A stretch of 64,000 nt of DNA from Natrinema salaciae (GTDB taxonomy: Archaea; Halobacteriota; Halobacteria; Halobacteriales; Natrialbaceae). Both the position numbers and the translations under genes were made by a program. Where the stretch lies: contig NZ_FOFD01000002.1 in assembly GCF_900110865.1 (NCBI RefSeq), forward strand, positions 62,001 to 126,000, read 5' to 3'. Positions 1-8,707 of the stretch are shown here, piece after piece; position 1 is the first letter of the stretch, and each line of letters opens with the position of its first letter. Under the pieces are notes generated by a model. That model had not been told where the DNA came from. It worked only from the letters and a program-made list of their open reading frames with translations, and ran no database searches.

Positions 1-565
1 CGAGATCGCCGCCGGCGTCCGCGACGACCGTCACGGCGTCGATGAGCGCCACGTCGGTCTCCTCACCGAGGAACACTGCCACGTCGAGCGAGTCGTGCGC
101 TCCGAGCCGATCGTAGACCGCCGCCTGTGCGCGGAGCGCGGTCGCCCGCTGGAAGCCCGCGTACAGTCGGCCGGTACCGACGCGCCACGCTCGTTCTTCG
201 ATTTCACGAGAGGTGGCGATCATCTGCCGGCGATCGTACGACGAAAACAGCGTGTTCTCGAGGAATTCGAACAGGTCCGCCTGATCGTGATCGGTCTCGG
301 CGAGTTCCCACGGCGGGTGGCTCTCGGGGGAGAGGATCGCGTCGAACTGGTCGATCCCCAGTGCGCCCCGAAATTCGCCGTCGTCGTCCCTGACGATGAC
401 GAATCCCGTCCCGTCGAGCGCACCCAGCGCGCGGTGGGTCACGTCGACGTTCCGCGTGTCGAACTGGTGTCGAAACTCCGTGACGACCGACGCCTCGTCG
501 GCGTGGATCTCGAGCGTTTTTCGCCGTCGGTCGACGGCTTCGAAGACGTCTCGAAGCGAGTTCAT
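1..565 (-). CDS. DICT sensory domain protein (3' end cut by window edge)
   Basis: At least 188 codons are open on the minus strand from ATG at 565 to the window edge. The N-terminus ([20 protein letters not shown]) and the later YDRRQMIATSREIEERA stretch resemble the DICT sensory domain, which in haloarchaea often accompanies small HTH proteins. Its ATG overlaps the stop of the upstream HTH gene (ATGA), so the two are translationally coupled. A sensory role for the pair is inference. No DNA-binding or catalytic motif is visible in the part present. Confidence 0.7.
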   Translation of the reverse strand, partial: MNSLRDVFEAVDRRRKTLEIHADEASVVTEFRHQFDTRNVDVTHRALGALDGTGFVIVRDDDGEFRGALGIDQFDAILSPESHPPWELAETDHDQADLFEFLENTLFSSYDRRQMIATSREIEERAWRVGTGRLYAGFQRATALRAQAAVYDRLGAHDSLDVAVFLGEETDVALIDAVTVVADAGGDL

Positions 566-933
566 GCGGAGCAGTCGTCGATCCGCAGGTACTCCCTGAT
601 CGCTGCCGGAATCGTCGTCTCGGTGACCGCGTTCGCCTCGCTGTCGAAGGAGACGATCCCCAACTCCTCGAGCTGGGGGAGTATCACGTGGTACAGCCGG
701 ATGCGGATCCGCTCTCGATCGGACGGGGTGGCGATCGTCTCGTCGGTACTGGCGGCCGCGGCCGCGAGCGCGTCGGCGAGTTCGTCGAGCGTCGCCGTCG
801 GATGATCGTGGAGATAGATGACCGCGTTTCGAGCGTGATAGTTGCCGAATAGACGGATCACGTCGTCGACCGGAAGCCGACCGGCCGCTGCCCGGAGGGC
901 AACCAGATCGGGGGTAAACTGCTTGTTGCCCAT
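562..933 (-). CDS. Small winged-helix protein, DUF7344-like
   Basis: About 123 residues with the pattern of the haloarchaeal DUF7344 winged-helix family: [20 protein letters not shown] (helix leading into the recognition region) and [20 protein letters not shown] (the 'comes before wing' segment). A GTG one codon upstream of the chosen ATG could also serve. A weak TATA-like stretch near 962 is about 29 bases upstream, fitting leaderless transcription. It overlaps the DICT gene by ATGA, suggesting a transcription regulator with its sensor partner. Confidence 0.75.
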   Translation of the reverse strand: MGNKQFTPDLVALRAAAGRLPVDDVIRLFGNYHARNAVIYLHDHPTATLDELADALAAAAASTDETIATPSDRERIRIRLYHVILPQLEELGIVSFDSEANAVTETTIPAAIREYLRIDDCSA

Positions 934-1256
934 CACTCGGAGAGTATGCTACCACTGCACAAATACGTATGGCCGGCGACGGCGGCTGCGACCGCACTCA
1001 GACACGAACCCGCCGGTTCCGACTCCCGCGGAGCCGCGTCGCCGAGCCCGCTCGGCAGCGTGTCAGCCCGGTCCGGGCGACGCGCATACCGTCGAGCGGA
1101 CTCGAGACGAACGACACTGTTCCGATCTCGCTTCCGCACCCGACTCCGATTCTCCGTCGCCTTCTGATTCCGCTCCCGTCTCCGATTCTCTTTCACGCTC
1201 TGCAAACTACCGCCGCTTTCCAACCCTTTAATCGGATTAGTTCCCACACGATACGT
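934..1256. other. Intergenic, divergent promoter region
   Basis: About 320 bases separate the HTH/DICT pair (leftward) from the PH-domain operon (rightward). Open frames here are rich in Arg, Ser and Pro and look like out-of-frame readings of GC-rich DNA. A TATA-like CTTTAATC about 27 bases before the ATG at 1257 fits a leaderless start for the rightward operon. Nothing else is recognised. Confidence 0.5.
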
Positions 1257-1745
1257 ATGGAACGGCTCACTCCGCGAGTGCGAGTCGTCTGGCTCGGTCT
1301 CGCGATCGCGCGAGCCGCGATTCTCGGCGGGATTCTCGTGGGCGCGGCGATCGTTCTCACGCGCACCGGCGTCTGGGAATCCGCACCCGCGGCCCTCGTC
1401 CCGGCTGCCGCCGGAGTCGCGCTCCTCCTCGCTCTCCTGCGCGTGCTCGTGGTCTGGCTGCGCTACGGCGTCTGGCGGTTCGAACTCCGGGACGACGACC
1501 TCTACATCGAACGTGGCGTCTTCACCCGCGTCAAGACGGTCGTCCCCTACGTTCGGGTCCAGCACGTCGACTCCCGGCGCTCTCCGCTCGAGCGAACCAC
1601 CGACCTCGCGACGGTCGTCGTCTACACGGCCGGCTCCCGAAGTTCGGACGTCGCGATCCCCGGACTGACGCCGGAACGCGCCGAGGACCTGCAGGAATCC
1701 CTTCGCCGACTCGCGATCGAGAGCGCGGGTGAGGACGCGGTATGA
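1257..1745 (+). CDS. PH (bPH2) domain membrane protein, YdbS-like
   Basis: 162 residues. Two hydrophobic helices (about residues 12-38 and 46-66) are followed by a bPH2 domain beginning [19 protein letters not shown], with the characteristic [20 protein letters not shown]. This matches the YdbS half of the YdbS-YdbT pair found in many bacteria and archaea, whose role in membrane physiology is not well settled. The start was chosen for the TATA element 27 bases upstream and the absence of conserved sequence before it. The stop overlaps the ATG of the next gene (ATGA). Confidence 0.8.
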   Translation: MERLTPRVRVVWLGLAIARAAILGGILVGAAIVLTRTGVWESAPAALVPAAAGVALLLALLRVLVVWLRYGVWRFELRDDDLYIERGVFTRVKTVVPYVRVQHVDSRRSPLERTTDLATVVVYTAGSRSSDVAIPGLTPERAEDLQESLRRLAIESAGEDAV

Positions 1746-3325
1746 GGAAACTCCATCCGGCCTCGGTTGCCGTCCGGTCGCTCTCGCGCAGCCTCAACAC
1801 CGGATTTCTGTTCTTCGTCGTCGGTATCGTGGTTTCGCCCGGCGGAAACGGAACCGACCTGCTGTCGGTGTTCGCGCTCGTGGCGGTCGGGGTCGTCGTC
1901 GGAATCGTCTACGAGTTCGCGTACTACCAGCGATTCCGGTACGAGCTCACGGACGACACGTTCGACGTCACCTCGGGGGTGCTCGCGCGACGGGACCGCG
2001 AGCTCCCGTTGGGGCGGGTCCAGAACGTCGACATCAGGCAGAACGTCGTCGGCCGCGTCCTCGGGATCGCCGCCGTCCACGTCGAAACCGCTGGCGGCGG
2101 ACAGACCGAAGTCAGCCTGGAGTACGTCGACGAGGCGGAGGCTCGCCGCCTCAGGCGACAGCTCCGAAGCGGTGCGAGCGCTCCCGAAACCGACGCGGAC
2201 GGCCGCGAAACGGGGACGGACGCGACCGACGACGCGGCGGCCGACGACGAGGAACTCCTGTTCGAGATTCGTCCGCACGAACTCGCGATTCTGAGCGTCT
2301 TCACGATCGACCCGGGGGCGAGTCTGCTGGGCGGTATCGCGCTTTCTTTCGCCAGCGGGCTCGATCCGGTGGCGTTGGTTCCCACGGACCGGTTCGCGTG
2401 GATACCCGGTCCGGAAACTGGCCTGTTCGCGGTCGTGTGGGGTCTCCTCCTCTTTCTGCTCGCTGCCTGGGCCATCAGCGCGACCCTGACGTTCACCCGG
2501 TACTACGGGTTCCGCCTCACGCGCGTCGGCGACGAACTCTACTACGAGCGCGGCCTCCTCCAGCGCTACAGTGGGACGATCCCCCTCGAGAAGGTCCAAA
2601 CGCTGACGATCTCCGAGTCGGTCCCGTTCCGCTGGTTCGGTTACGCGGCGCTGAGCGTCGAGACGGCCGGCTACGCGCCCGGACAGTCCAACTCCCGTGG
2701 CACGGAGTCCGCGATTCCGCTCGCCGACGCCGATCGGGTCGCCGAACTCGCGCGCGCGATCGAACCGTTCGGTCCGGTCGACCTCGAGTCGCCGCCGCGT
2801 CGCGCCCGCGAACGGTACGCGATCCGGTACCTGCTCGCTGCGGCGGCTATCGTCGGCGGTGCGTACGCGGTGGCGCGGTACACGGCGGTCGGGGCCCGGT
2901 GGTACGTCGTCGCAGCGATCGCCGTCCTCGCCCCGATAGCCGCCCACCTGAAGTGGTCGAGTCGTGGCTACCGCGTCGGCGATCGATACTTCCTCACGCG
3001 CACGGGGTTCTGGCGACGGACCACCAAGGTCGTTCCGTACTACCGGGTGCAGGCCGTCCTCCATCAGGCGACGATCTTCCAGCGCCGCCGGCGGCTCGCC
3101 AGCGTGACGGCCGACACCGCCAGTTCGGCGACCCTCCTCGGACGAGCCGCGACCGCCCACGACGTGGACGCCGAGCGCGGCCTCGAGATGCAGGCCGTCA
3201 TCGAGGAGCGACTCCAGGACCGACTGCGGGCTCGCAAGCGCCAGCGAACGGTCGGCCGGTGGTTCCGGGACGCGAGCGAGTCGGCGGACGACGAATCGTC
3301 GAGGGGGACCGATAGTTCGACGTAG
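1742..3325 (+). CDS. Multi-PH-domain membrane protein, YdbT-like
   Basis: 527 residues with three repeats of helix pair plus bPH2 domain. The diagnostic phrases are [38 protein letters not shown] and [20 protein letters not shown]. An acidic linker lies around residues 145-180. It is co-transcribed with the preceding YdbS-like gene through an ATGA overlap. YdbS/YdbT pairs are usually predicted to act together at the membrane; the molecular role is unknown. The C-terminal tail is charged and probably disordered. Confidence 0.8.
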   Translation: MRKLHPASVAVRSLSRSLNTGFLFFVVGIVVSPGGNGTDLLSVFALVAVGVVVGIVYEFAYYQRFRYELTDDTFDVTSGVLARRDRELPLGRVQNVDIRQNVVGRVLGIAAVHVETAGGGQTEVSLEYVDEAEARRLRRQLRSGASAPETDADGRETGTDATDDAAADDEELLFEIRPHELAILSVFTIDPGASLLGGIALSFASGLDPVALVPTDRFAWIPGPETGLFAVVWGLLLFLLAAWAISATLTFTRYYGFRLTRVGDELYYERGLLQRYSGTIPLEKVQTLTISESVPFRWFGYAALSVETAGYAPGQSNSRGTESAIPLADADRVAELARAIEPFGPVDLESPPRRARERYAIRYLLAAAAIVGGAYAVARYTAVGARWYVVAAIAVLAPIAAHLKWSSRGYRVGDRYFLTRTGFWRRTTKVVPYYRVQAVLHQATIFQRRRRLASVTADTASSATLLGRAATAHDVDAERGLEMQAVIEERLQDRLRARKRQRTVGRWFRDASESADDESSRGTDSST

Positions 3326-3471
3326 GGTCCGACACCGAATCAGACACGAAACCGCTCTCCGGCCGAAATCATCGGCCGGCGCACCGAACTCGACGGGACA
3401 CCGCCCTCGAGCGGGCCGATGCGTTCCTCGCCGAGTGGGGCCGCCGACTCGTTCCCGCTCCCGTTCGCGGA

Positions 3472-4347
3472 TCAGTAGGTCAGACTCATGCCGCCCTCGT
3501 GGGTCATGTCGCCGCCGTTGAGGTGCTTGCTGTGCGTCGACGATCCCATTACGAACAGGTTCGCGACCTCGAAGGGTTCCATCATCTCCGTGACCCGGGT
3601 GTGCTGGAGCATCACGTTCTCGACGACCTCGTCGACGGTCATCCCGCGTCGGTCCGCCGTGTCGGGGAGCTGTTTCGCGACGAGAGCGGTCTTGACGTAG
3701 GCCGTGCTGACGGTAAACGCCCGCACGTCTCCCTCGACCTCGGCGGCGATCGACTGCGTGAGCCCGCGCAGTCCGAACTTCGTCATGTTGTACGCCACCT
3801 TGTCCTGGGTCACGATGTGGCCGTGGACCGAGCACATGTTGCCGACGACCCCCGCGCCGTCGTCGTTGTCCCGGAAGTGTGGCATGCAGTGTTTCGCGAG
3901 TACCATCGGCGCACGCTGCATGACGTCGTGCATCAGGTCGTACTTCTCGAGGGGAAACGACTCGATCGGTGCCACGGTCTGGATCCCAGCGATGTTGGCC
4001 AGATACCGGATATTACCCCGTTCGGCCGCTTCCTCGACGATCCGCTCGAGATCAGCGTCGTCGGTCAGGTCCCCGACGACCGTGACGAGTTCGCCCGACA
4101 GGGACAGCGCGTCGGCCTGCGACTGCGTTTCGGCGAGCCCTTCCTCGTCGCGGTCCGTCGCGAGAACGGTCAGTTCGTTCGCCGCGAACGCCAGCGCGGT
4201 CGCCCGTCCGATCCCCGATCCGGCTCCGGTCACGATCGCGACGTTCTCGGGAGCGTAGTGTGGGTCCTCGAGCACCAGAAGGTCGTCGCGCGTGAGTTCC
4301 GACGGTCCGTACTTCGCCATCGCCTCCTCGACGGTCATATCAGCCAT
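3472..4347 (-). CDS. SDR-family dehydrogenase, 3-hydroxybutyrate-dehydrogenase-like
   Basis: 291 residues. The NAD(P)-binding TGAGSGIGRA motif is near residue 40. The catalytic Ser is in CSVHGH and the Tyr/Lys pair in YNMTK (YxxxK). The C-terminal YVKTALVAKQLPD and NGGDMTHEGG are reminiscent of D-3-hydroxybutyrate dehydrogenase, but substrate assignment rests only on that resemblance. A longer open frame extends upstream; MADMTVEE was chosen because conserved sequence starts there, with a second Met three codons in. It stands alone, convergent with the PH-domain operon. Confidence 0.75.
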   Translation of the reverse strand: MADMTVEEAMAKYGPSELTRDDLLVLEDPHYAPENVAIVTGAGSGIGRATALAFAANELTVLATDRDEEGLAETQSQADALSLSGELVTVVGDLTDDADLERIVEEAAERGNIRYLANIAGIQTVAPIESFPLEKYDLMHDVMQRAPMVLAKHCMPHFRDNDDGAGVVGNMCSVHGHIVTQDKVAYNMTKFGLRGLTQSIAAEVEGDVRAFTVSTAYVKTALVAKQLPDTADRRGMTVDEVVENVMLQHTRVTEMMEPFEVANLFVMGSSTHSKHLNGGDMTHEGGMSLTY

Positions 4348-4527
4348 ACCGGAGAGGACGACCACGAGCGGGGAATAACTACCGCCGCCGGTACCGGTGG
4401 GTCGCTCAGATCGGGAGAAAAGCGGTCGTGTCGCGTGATCACGGCGGTACCACGATCGGAGCGGAATCGTCTGCAACCGCACGGAAACTGCGAACGTACC
4501 GACGCGACGCGTTCCCGGGTTCGTCCG

Positions 4528-4561
4528 AATAGATATATCGATATGTGATTTATCCGTTCGG
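4528..4561 (+). repeat. AT-rich inverted repeat, left copy
   Basis: A 34-base element with the perfect palindrome ATATCGATAT followed by GTGATTTATCCG. It matches the reverse complement of 7197-7230 at 27 of 34 positions by eye, 25 of 28 in the inner part. The two copies face each other around the DUF5805/recombinase pair. Either terminal repeats of a small mobile element or two copies of a regulatory/promoter element (GATTTAT resembles a TATA box) would explain this. Confidence 0.55.
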
Positions 4562-5449
4562 GATGGGACGACAGCCGATTCCGAAACCGGAAGCGGATCG
4601 GGCGATATCACCCCGATACGCGCCGGTGACGGTCGGTATCGCGCTCACACCGGGTCCGGGGAACAGTGACGAGGCGTGCGCCGCTCCTGTGGCCGCCGGC
4701 CGGTCGCAGCGCCCCAAATCGCGACACACTGCGATTCTGAGCGGATTCGGATCGGGGTCCGGTTTTCCCCGCCACAGCGACGTATCAGCCTTCGAGAAAC
4801 CCGCTACAGGCCGAGTGAAGACGACGCTGCCCGAACTCTTCGACGTAACAGCAGGGATGGCGCGTACTTGCAGGGAGCCGATTCGGTCCGGCTCGACTCT
4901 CGACTCGCTGGAGCGTTGCTGCGTCCGGTTCACCGGCTCGAGCGATGGAGCCGACCCCCGAGGCCGTTCCGCGAGCCGAGACGCCGGCCTGGCATCTCGT
5001 CGGCACCGATCGACGAACCGCGCCTCGAGACGACCGCGTAGGAACCCGTCCGAACCGGACAGCGCCGCGCTGGAAGTGCCGACGACCGGACGGCGGACCA
5101 CGGGCGTCGACGCTACGAGAACTTGCCGGGTTCGAGCGCGTTCAGCGCAGCGGCGGTCCGCTCTGAGTGCTCGTCGGGCGATCGACGCTCGGACTCGGGA
5201 GTCCCTCGACCAGCCGAGGAACCACTCGTCGATACCGGGTCGGACGATCGGACTCGAGCGACCATCCGCGTCCGAGCGAGCACCGTTCGGGGGGACCGAC
5301 CGCCGACTCGCTCGAGCCGATGTGGCGGGCCCAGTCGAGCCGACGGTCGCCGATCGAGAGTAGACTCGGGCGCGTTCGTGGATCGGATTCGACGACTCGG
5401 TACCGTGGGCGAGGACGGTTCGTCGGTCGGCCGGTCGATATCGTCGATC

Positions 5450-5542
5450 AAATATCTCAGATTGTATCACCATTCGCTCCAACGTTAGATCTCGATGTAT
5501 GTCCCCACGAATGCCAAAAATATCTGATTATGGTGCCAATTC
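5450..5542 (+). repeat. Imperfect direct repeat upstream of DUF5805 gene
   Basis: AAATATCT-CA-GATTGT (from 5450) and AAATATCT-GATTAT (from 5518) are near copies 68 bases apart in an AT-rich stretch of otherwise GC-rich DNA. They could be tandem regulator sites for the DUF5805/recombinase operon. Judged by eye only. Confidence 0.3.
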
Positions 5543-5631
5543 TCGCAGTATAGTAGTCCACCAAATCGAGATAAACTCACTTAGCTCGAATAATGGGTAG
5601 ATTGAAGATCACCGCGTCTGATGGGTACGGT

Positions 5632-6027
5632 ATGAGCGATTCGGCGGACACATCTAGGACCGCTGTCAAAACCTACGTCCCGGCCTACCAGAAAGCGGCC
5701 TGGCAGGACCACGCCGACGAACTGGACATGAGCCAGAGCGAGTTCGTCCGAACGATGGTCCAGGCGGGGCGACAGGGGTTCGAACCCGGTTCAGCGGAAC
5801 CCGATTCCACCGACCCAGACCCCGGGGGTAACGGCCTCGAAACACAGGTCCTCGAATTACTCTCGTCTGACACGTACTCGTGGGAGGAGCTGCTCGAGGC
5901 GGTCTCCGACGACATCGAGTCCCGATTGGACGAGACGCTCGAGGAACTGCAGTCGACCAACCGAATTCGATACAGCGGACGCCACGGCGGATACACGACC
6001 GTCGAGGGTGGTGGCGATGGCGACTGA
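5632..6027 (+). CDS. DUF5805-type protein paired with recombinase
   Basis: 131 residues. The N-terminal half, SRTAVKTYVPAYQKAAWQDH then LDMSQSEFVRTMVQAGRQG, has the look of a ribbon-helix-helix-like DNA-binding module and resembles DUF5805. A Gly/Pro/Asp linker and a C-terminal winged-helix-like segment (SWEELLEAVSDDIESRLDET, then GRHGGYTTV) follow. The Met at 5632 was preferred to one 13 codons earlier because conserved sequence begins there. It overlaps the recombinase gene, suggesting that this protein regulates or assists the recombinase. Confidence 0.65.
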   Translation: MSDSADTSRTAVKTYVPAYQKAAWQDHADELDMSQSEFVRTMVQAGRQGFEPGSAEPDSTDPDPGGNGLETQVLELLSSDTYSWEELLEAVSDDIESRLDETLEELQSTNRIRYSGRHGGYTTVEGGGDGD

Positions 6028-7063
6028 GCCCACAGCCGATCCCCCCGCGGACGTGACTGACCCGATCGCGTACTTCCTCGACGACCAGCGGTACCACGGC
6101 AAGAGCGAACGGACGCTCGAGGCCTACGAGCGCGTGCTCCGACGGTTCGAGGCGTTCGTCCGGGCGGAGTTCGACGGAGACGCGGTCGGCGCGGCCACCC
6201 GACGGGAGTGTATGGCCTGGATCCACTCGCTGCGCGGGTCGTTCGAATCCAGCACGATCGCGACCTACGCCTCGTATCTCAACCGTTTCTACGATTACAT
6301 GACCCGCGTCGGCGTCTTCGACGACAACCCGATGGCGCTAGTCATGGAAGAGATGTCCGAATCGATCGATACGAACCCGACGAGACGCGACATCTCGGTC
6401 GGCGAGATGCGGTCGTTCGTCGACTCGATCGCCCATCCCCTCGAACGCGCCGTCGTCGTCACCCACCTGAAGACGGGAATGCGGGTCGGCGAGCTCTGCA
6501 ACCTCGATCTTCGTGACCTCCACCTCGAGATGCCGCCGCTCGAACTCGAGTGGACGCCACGCGTCGGACTCGAGCAGCGGCCGTCGTCGGTGTTCGTTTC
6601 CGCCGAACCGGCCCGCGGCACAGCCGTCAACGGCGAGGAACGGACGGCCTCGAACAAGCGAAAGCGGGACACGATCGTGCCGGTCGACGACGAACTTCGG
6701 CGGGTGTTGCTCGAGTGGCTGGCGATCCGTCCGGACGCGGTTTCGCCGGCGCGACCGCTCTTCCTCGACACGCGGGATTCGTGGGGCGAGCGGCTCACGC
6801 CGTCGGACGTCCGCTATATCGTCGCGAAACACGCTCGAGAGCGCGGCTGGTACCGGACCGGCGGCGGAACGCAGGAGAACGTCACGCCCCACTACTTCCG
6901 GCACTTCTTCACCACACATCTGCGGGATCGAACCGGCGACCGGGGGATCGTACAGTACCTCCGTGGCGACGTCGCCGGGGACGTGATCGACACCTACACC
7001 CACAACTGGGGCGACCGCGTTCGTGAGACCTATCTCGAGTGTATCTACGCCGTGACCCGGTGA
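6008..7063 (+). CDS. Tyrosine recombinase (XerC/XerD-like integrase)
   Basis: 351 residues if the GTG at 6008 is used; ATG at 6017 is equally possible. A SAM-like core-binding domain (SERTLEAYERVLRRFEAFVR, about residues 30-115) precedes the catalytic domain. Visible catalytic residues are Arg in TGMRVGEL, Lys in the RKRDTIVP turn, His-x-x-Arg in PHYFRHFFTTH and the nucleophilic Tyr in VIDTYTHNW. All are intact, so it should be active. It overlaps the DUF5805 gene by about 20 bases and lies inside the 4528/7230 inverted repeats. Confidence 0.85.
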   Translation: MVAMATEPTADPPADVTDPIAYFLDDQRYHGKSERTLEAYERVLRRFEAFVRAEFDGDAVGAATRRECMAWIHSLRGSFESSTIATYASYLNRFYDYMTRVGVFDDNPMALVMEEMSESIDTNPTRRDISVGEMRSFVDSIAHPLERAVVVTHLKTGMRVGELCNLDLRDLHLEMPPLELEWTPRVGLEQRPSSVFVSAEPARGTAVNGEERTASNKRKRDTIVPVDDELRRVLLEWLAIRPDAVSPARPLFLDTRDSWGERLTPSDVRYIVAKHARERGWYRTGGGTQENVTPHYFRHFFTTHLRDRTGDRGIVQYLRGDVAGDVIDTYTHNWGDRVRETYLECIYAVTR

Positions 7064-7196
7064 CGAGAAACCAACGACCGACGCGGTCGACGCCAGTCTC
7101 TTCGTCCGTTTCGCTGTCCGTTCGTCCAGACGTTTTGACCGGCACGCAACGATGGCCAGTGATTACTCCGTTCGAAGTAAATCTCGCTGCCTCAAA

Positions 7197-7230
7197 CCGA
7201 CCGTATAAATCATATATCGATATACGAATG
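7197..7230 (-). repeat. AT-rich inverted repeat, right copy
   Basis: Reverse complement counterpart of 4528-4561. Its core is the perfect 12-base palindrome TATATCGATATA followed, on the minus strand, by TGATTTATACGG. It sits directly against the end of the transposase-like remnant, as expected for an element boundary, but regulatory use cannot be excluded. Confidence 0.55.
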
Positions 7231-7232
7231 TT

Positions 7233-7358
7233 CCCGTCCCGCACCACCGTCTCGGAGGATAGGCTGAACGTCCGCTTGGGGATGAGGTACTCGACACCCA
7301 GATTCGAGAGCGTTTGAGAGACCGCCGTCACATCGAACGCTGCAGCACACAGGACCCT
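7233..7358 (-). pseudogene. Fragment of an IS transposase
   Basis: The minus strand reads FDVTAVSQTLSNLGVEYLIP then KRTFS, close to the 'FD..V...L...GV.YLIPKR' block of haloarchaeal DDE transposases. An in-frame stop lies just upstream and no intact N- or C-terminal domain surrounds it, so only about 40 codons survive. Sequence further upstream on the same strand may be more of the same decayed gene in another frame. Family assignment is tentative. Confidence 0.42.
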
Positions 7359-7600
7359 CTATCGGGACGTGTGTCTGCGCCCGCCGCACGAATCGTTGCA
7401 CTACTCAAAGCAACGCAATCGCTGTAGCCTCGTACGCCATACGCAAGAGTAAATCGAAGGACAAACGTCGACGCCGAGGTCGCCACCAATCCGCACACAC
7501 AGACTTACACAGTCGTTCGAAGCGACCACTTTCACCCACTAGAATTACGTATTTGGGCGGAGGAGCCGTCGACAGCACTACGGATAAGAACCAATGAACG

Positions 7601-7612
7601 CGAACGTATTCG
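7601..7612. promoter_or_regulatory. CGAACGTATTCG inverted repeat
   Basis: Perfect palindromic 12-mer identical to the site at 57360-57371, 73 bases before the hydrolase ATG. A single match of this kind is expected by chance about once per 64 kb, so this isolated copy is weak evidence compared with the cluster at 54-58.5 kb. Confidence 0.3.
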
Positions 7613-7685
7613 ACCCCGATAGACACCCACTGACGCCGATGCTCGACTCGAAGACAATCAGCCACGGCCGATCCCGAACCGAGCA

Positions 7686-8453
7686 ATGAATCGAGCGTTG
7701 TCAGAACAGGACAGCAACGTTGACAGTGAGGTGTCGTTCGTACTCGTTCCCGGTGCGTGGCTTGGGGGATGGTGTTGGAAACATCTCACACCCCTACTCA
7801 GCGAAGAGGGCCACGAGGTGCACACCCCGACACTGACGGGTCTTGGCGAACGAGTACACCTCGCTCGTCCTGACACCGATCTCGAAACACACGTTCGTGA
7901 CATCGTGAACGTCCTCGAGTATCGAGAGCTTGAGGACGTTGTCCTTGTTGGTCACAGCTACGCAGGGTTGGTGGTTTTGCGGGTGGCCGAGGAGATCCCG
8001 GAGCGACTCGCACACGTCGTCTACCTCGACGCACTGATCCCGATGGACAACGACCCCGTCGCAGCCTCCGACTTCTATCCACCGGCGGAGTGGACAACGA
8101 TGGAAGCAACTGCGGAAGGTAACGACGGCGGGTGGCCACTGCCAGACGACCATTCAGGCTGGGTCGGTATCTCGGACGAAGACACAGAGTGGATACGAAA
8201 AAAGGCGACACCCCATCCACTGAATACGTTCGAACAGACAGTGACCGCGGAGAACCCGGACACAACAAATATCCCACACTCATACATTCTTTGTCAAGAC
8301 AACGGCATGGATGATGACGTGTTGGAGATGATTCGACGGCTCTGTAACGAACGAGCGTGGGATTTGTACGAACTGGAAACCGGTCACTGGCCTATGGTGT
8401 CGGAACCCGATAGGCTCGCCCAGCACCTCCTTGACGTTCCACAGACCGGCTGA
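7686..8453 (+). CDS. Alpha/beta-hydrolase, plant-esterase-like
   Basis: 255 residues. The fold signature VLVPGAWLGGWCWKHLTPLL (oxyanion region), nucleophile Ser in VGHSYAGLV and catalytic His in TGHWPMVSEP resemble the esterase/hydroxynitrile-lyase branch. The acidic residue is probably in the segment following SYILCQDNGMDDD. Codon use is visibly less GC-biased than in neighbours (many TTT, GTT, ACA-type codons), and the gene sits next to a transposase remnant, both suggestive of transfer. The substrate cannot be told from sequence. Confidence 0.8.
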   Translation: MNRALSEQDSNVDSEVSFVLVPGAWLGGWCWKHLTPLLSEEGHEVHTPTLTGLGERVHLARPDTDLETHVRDIVNVLEYRELEDVVLVGHSYAGLVVLRVAEEIPERLAHVVYLDALIPMDNDPVAASDFYPPAEWTTMEATAEGNDGGWPLPDDHSGWVGISDEDTEWIRKKATPHPLNTFEQTVTAENPDTTNIPHSYILCQDNGMDDDVLEMIRRLCNERAWDLYELETGHWPMVSEPDRLAQHLLDVPQTG

Positions 8454-8707
8454 ATTACCCGAGAGCGGTTCAAAATTGACGGCTACACTGCTGTTCTGTG
8501 GGAGATAGTACTGCGTGTGGCTGCTCGTACCGGCGGCTCACGGACAGGTACCAGATACTCGCGGGTGCCGGACCCGACGTCATTCGACCGGAGTCGGGTT
8601 CGAGTCGCTGGTCAGGAACAGGACGCCGATGCCGGCGATCGGGATATTCGAGCGCGAGACGACGGCACATTCGACGGATTCTCGCCGGGCAGACGGTGCT
8701 GTGGAGC

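Larger units (their letters stand above)
4348..5631. other. 1.28-kb region without a convincing gene
   Basis: Long open frames exist on both strands here, but their products are basic and dominated by Arg, Ser, Pro and Gly, unlike the acidic proteins around them. They overlap each other and match no family I recognise, so I read the stretch as non-coding. It holds a 34-base AT-rich inverted repeat (4528-4561) and an imperfect direct repeat just before the DUF5805 gene. An RNA gene, a decayed gene or long regulatory DNA are all possible. Confidence 0.5.
7064..7685. other. Gene-poor region with decayed sequence
   Basis: About 620 bases with no intact gene. From left to right: recombinase 3' flank, the right inverted repeat (7197-7230), a minus-strand transposase remnant (about 7233-7358), and then lower-GC sequence without a recognisable product. 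A perfect CGAACGTATTCG inverted repeat at 7601-7612 precedes the hydrolase gene. The base composition is visibly lower in GC than the neighbours from about 7200 to 8450. Confidence 0.5.

Noticed and set aside
1622-3835. 737-codon minus-strand frame across the PH-domain operon
   Set aside because: Antisense shadow of two genes with clear PH-domain motifs; composition is Arg-rich and has no recognisable domain.
4545-5482. Overlapping open frames of 272 (plus) and 310 (minus) codons
   Set aside because: Products are strongly basic and Arg/Ser/Pro-rich, unlike real haloarchaeal proteins; they overlap on opposite strands and match no family.
7405-7686. 93-codon minus-strand frame before the hydrolase
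   Set aside because: No recognisable family and contains the palindromic motif; possibly decayed insertion-sequence DNA but not supportable as a gene.
8470-8700. Minus-strand frame ending IPIAGIGVLFLTSDSNPTPV with gene-like codons
   Set aside because: No start codon in frame and only about 35 codons; may be the tail of a lost gene but evidence is too thin.
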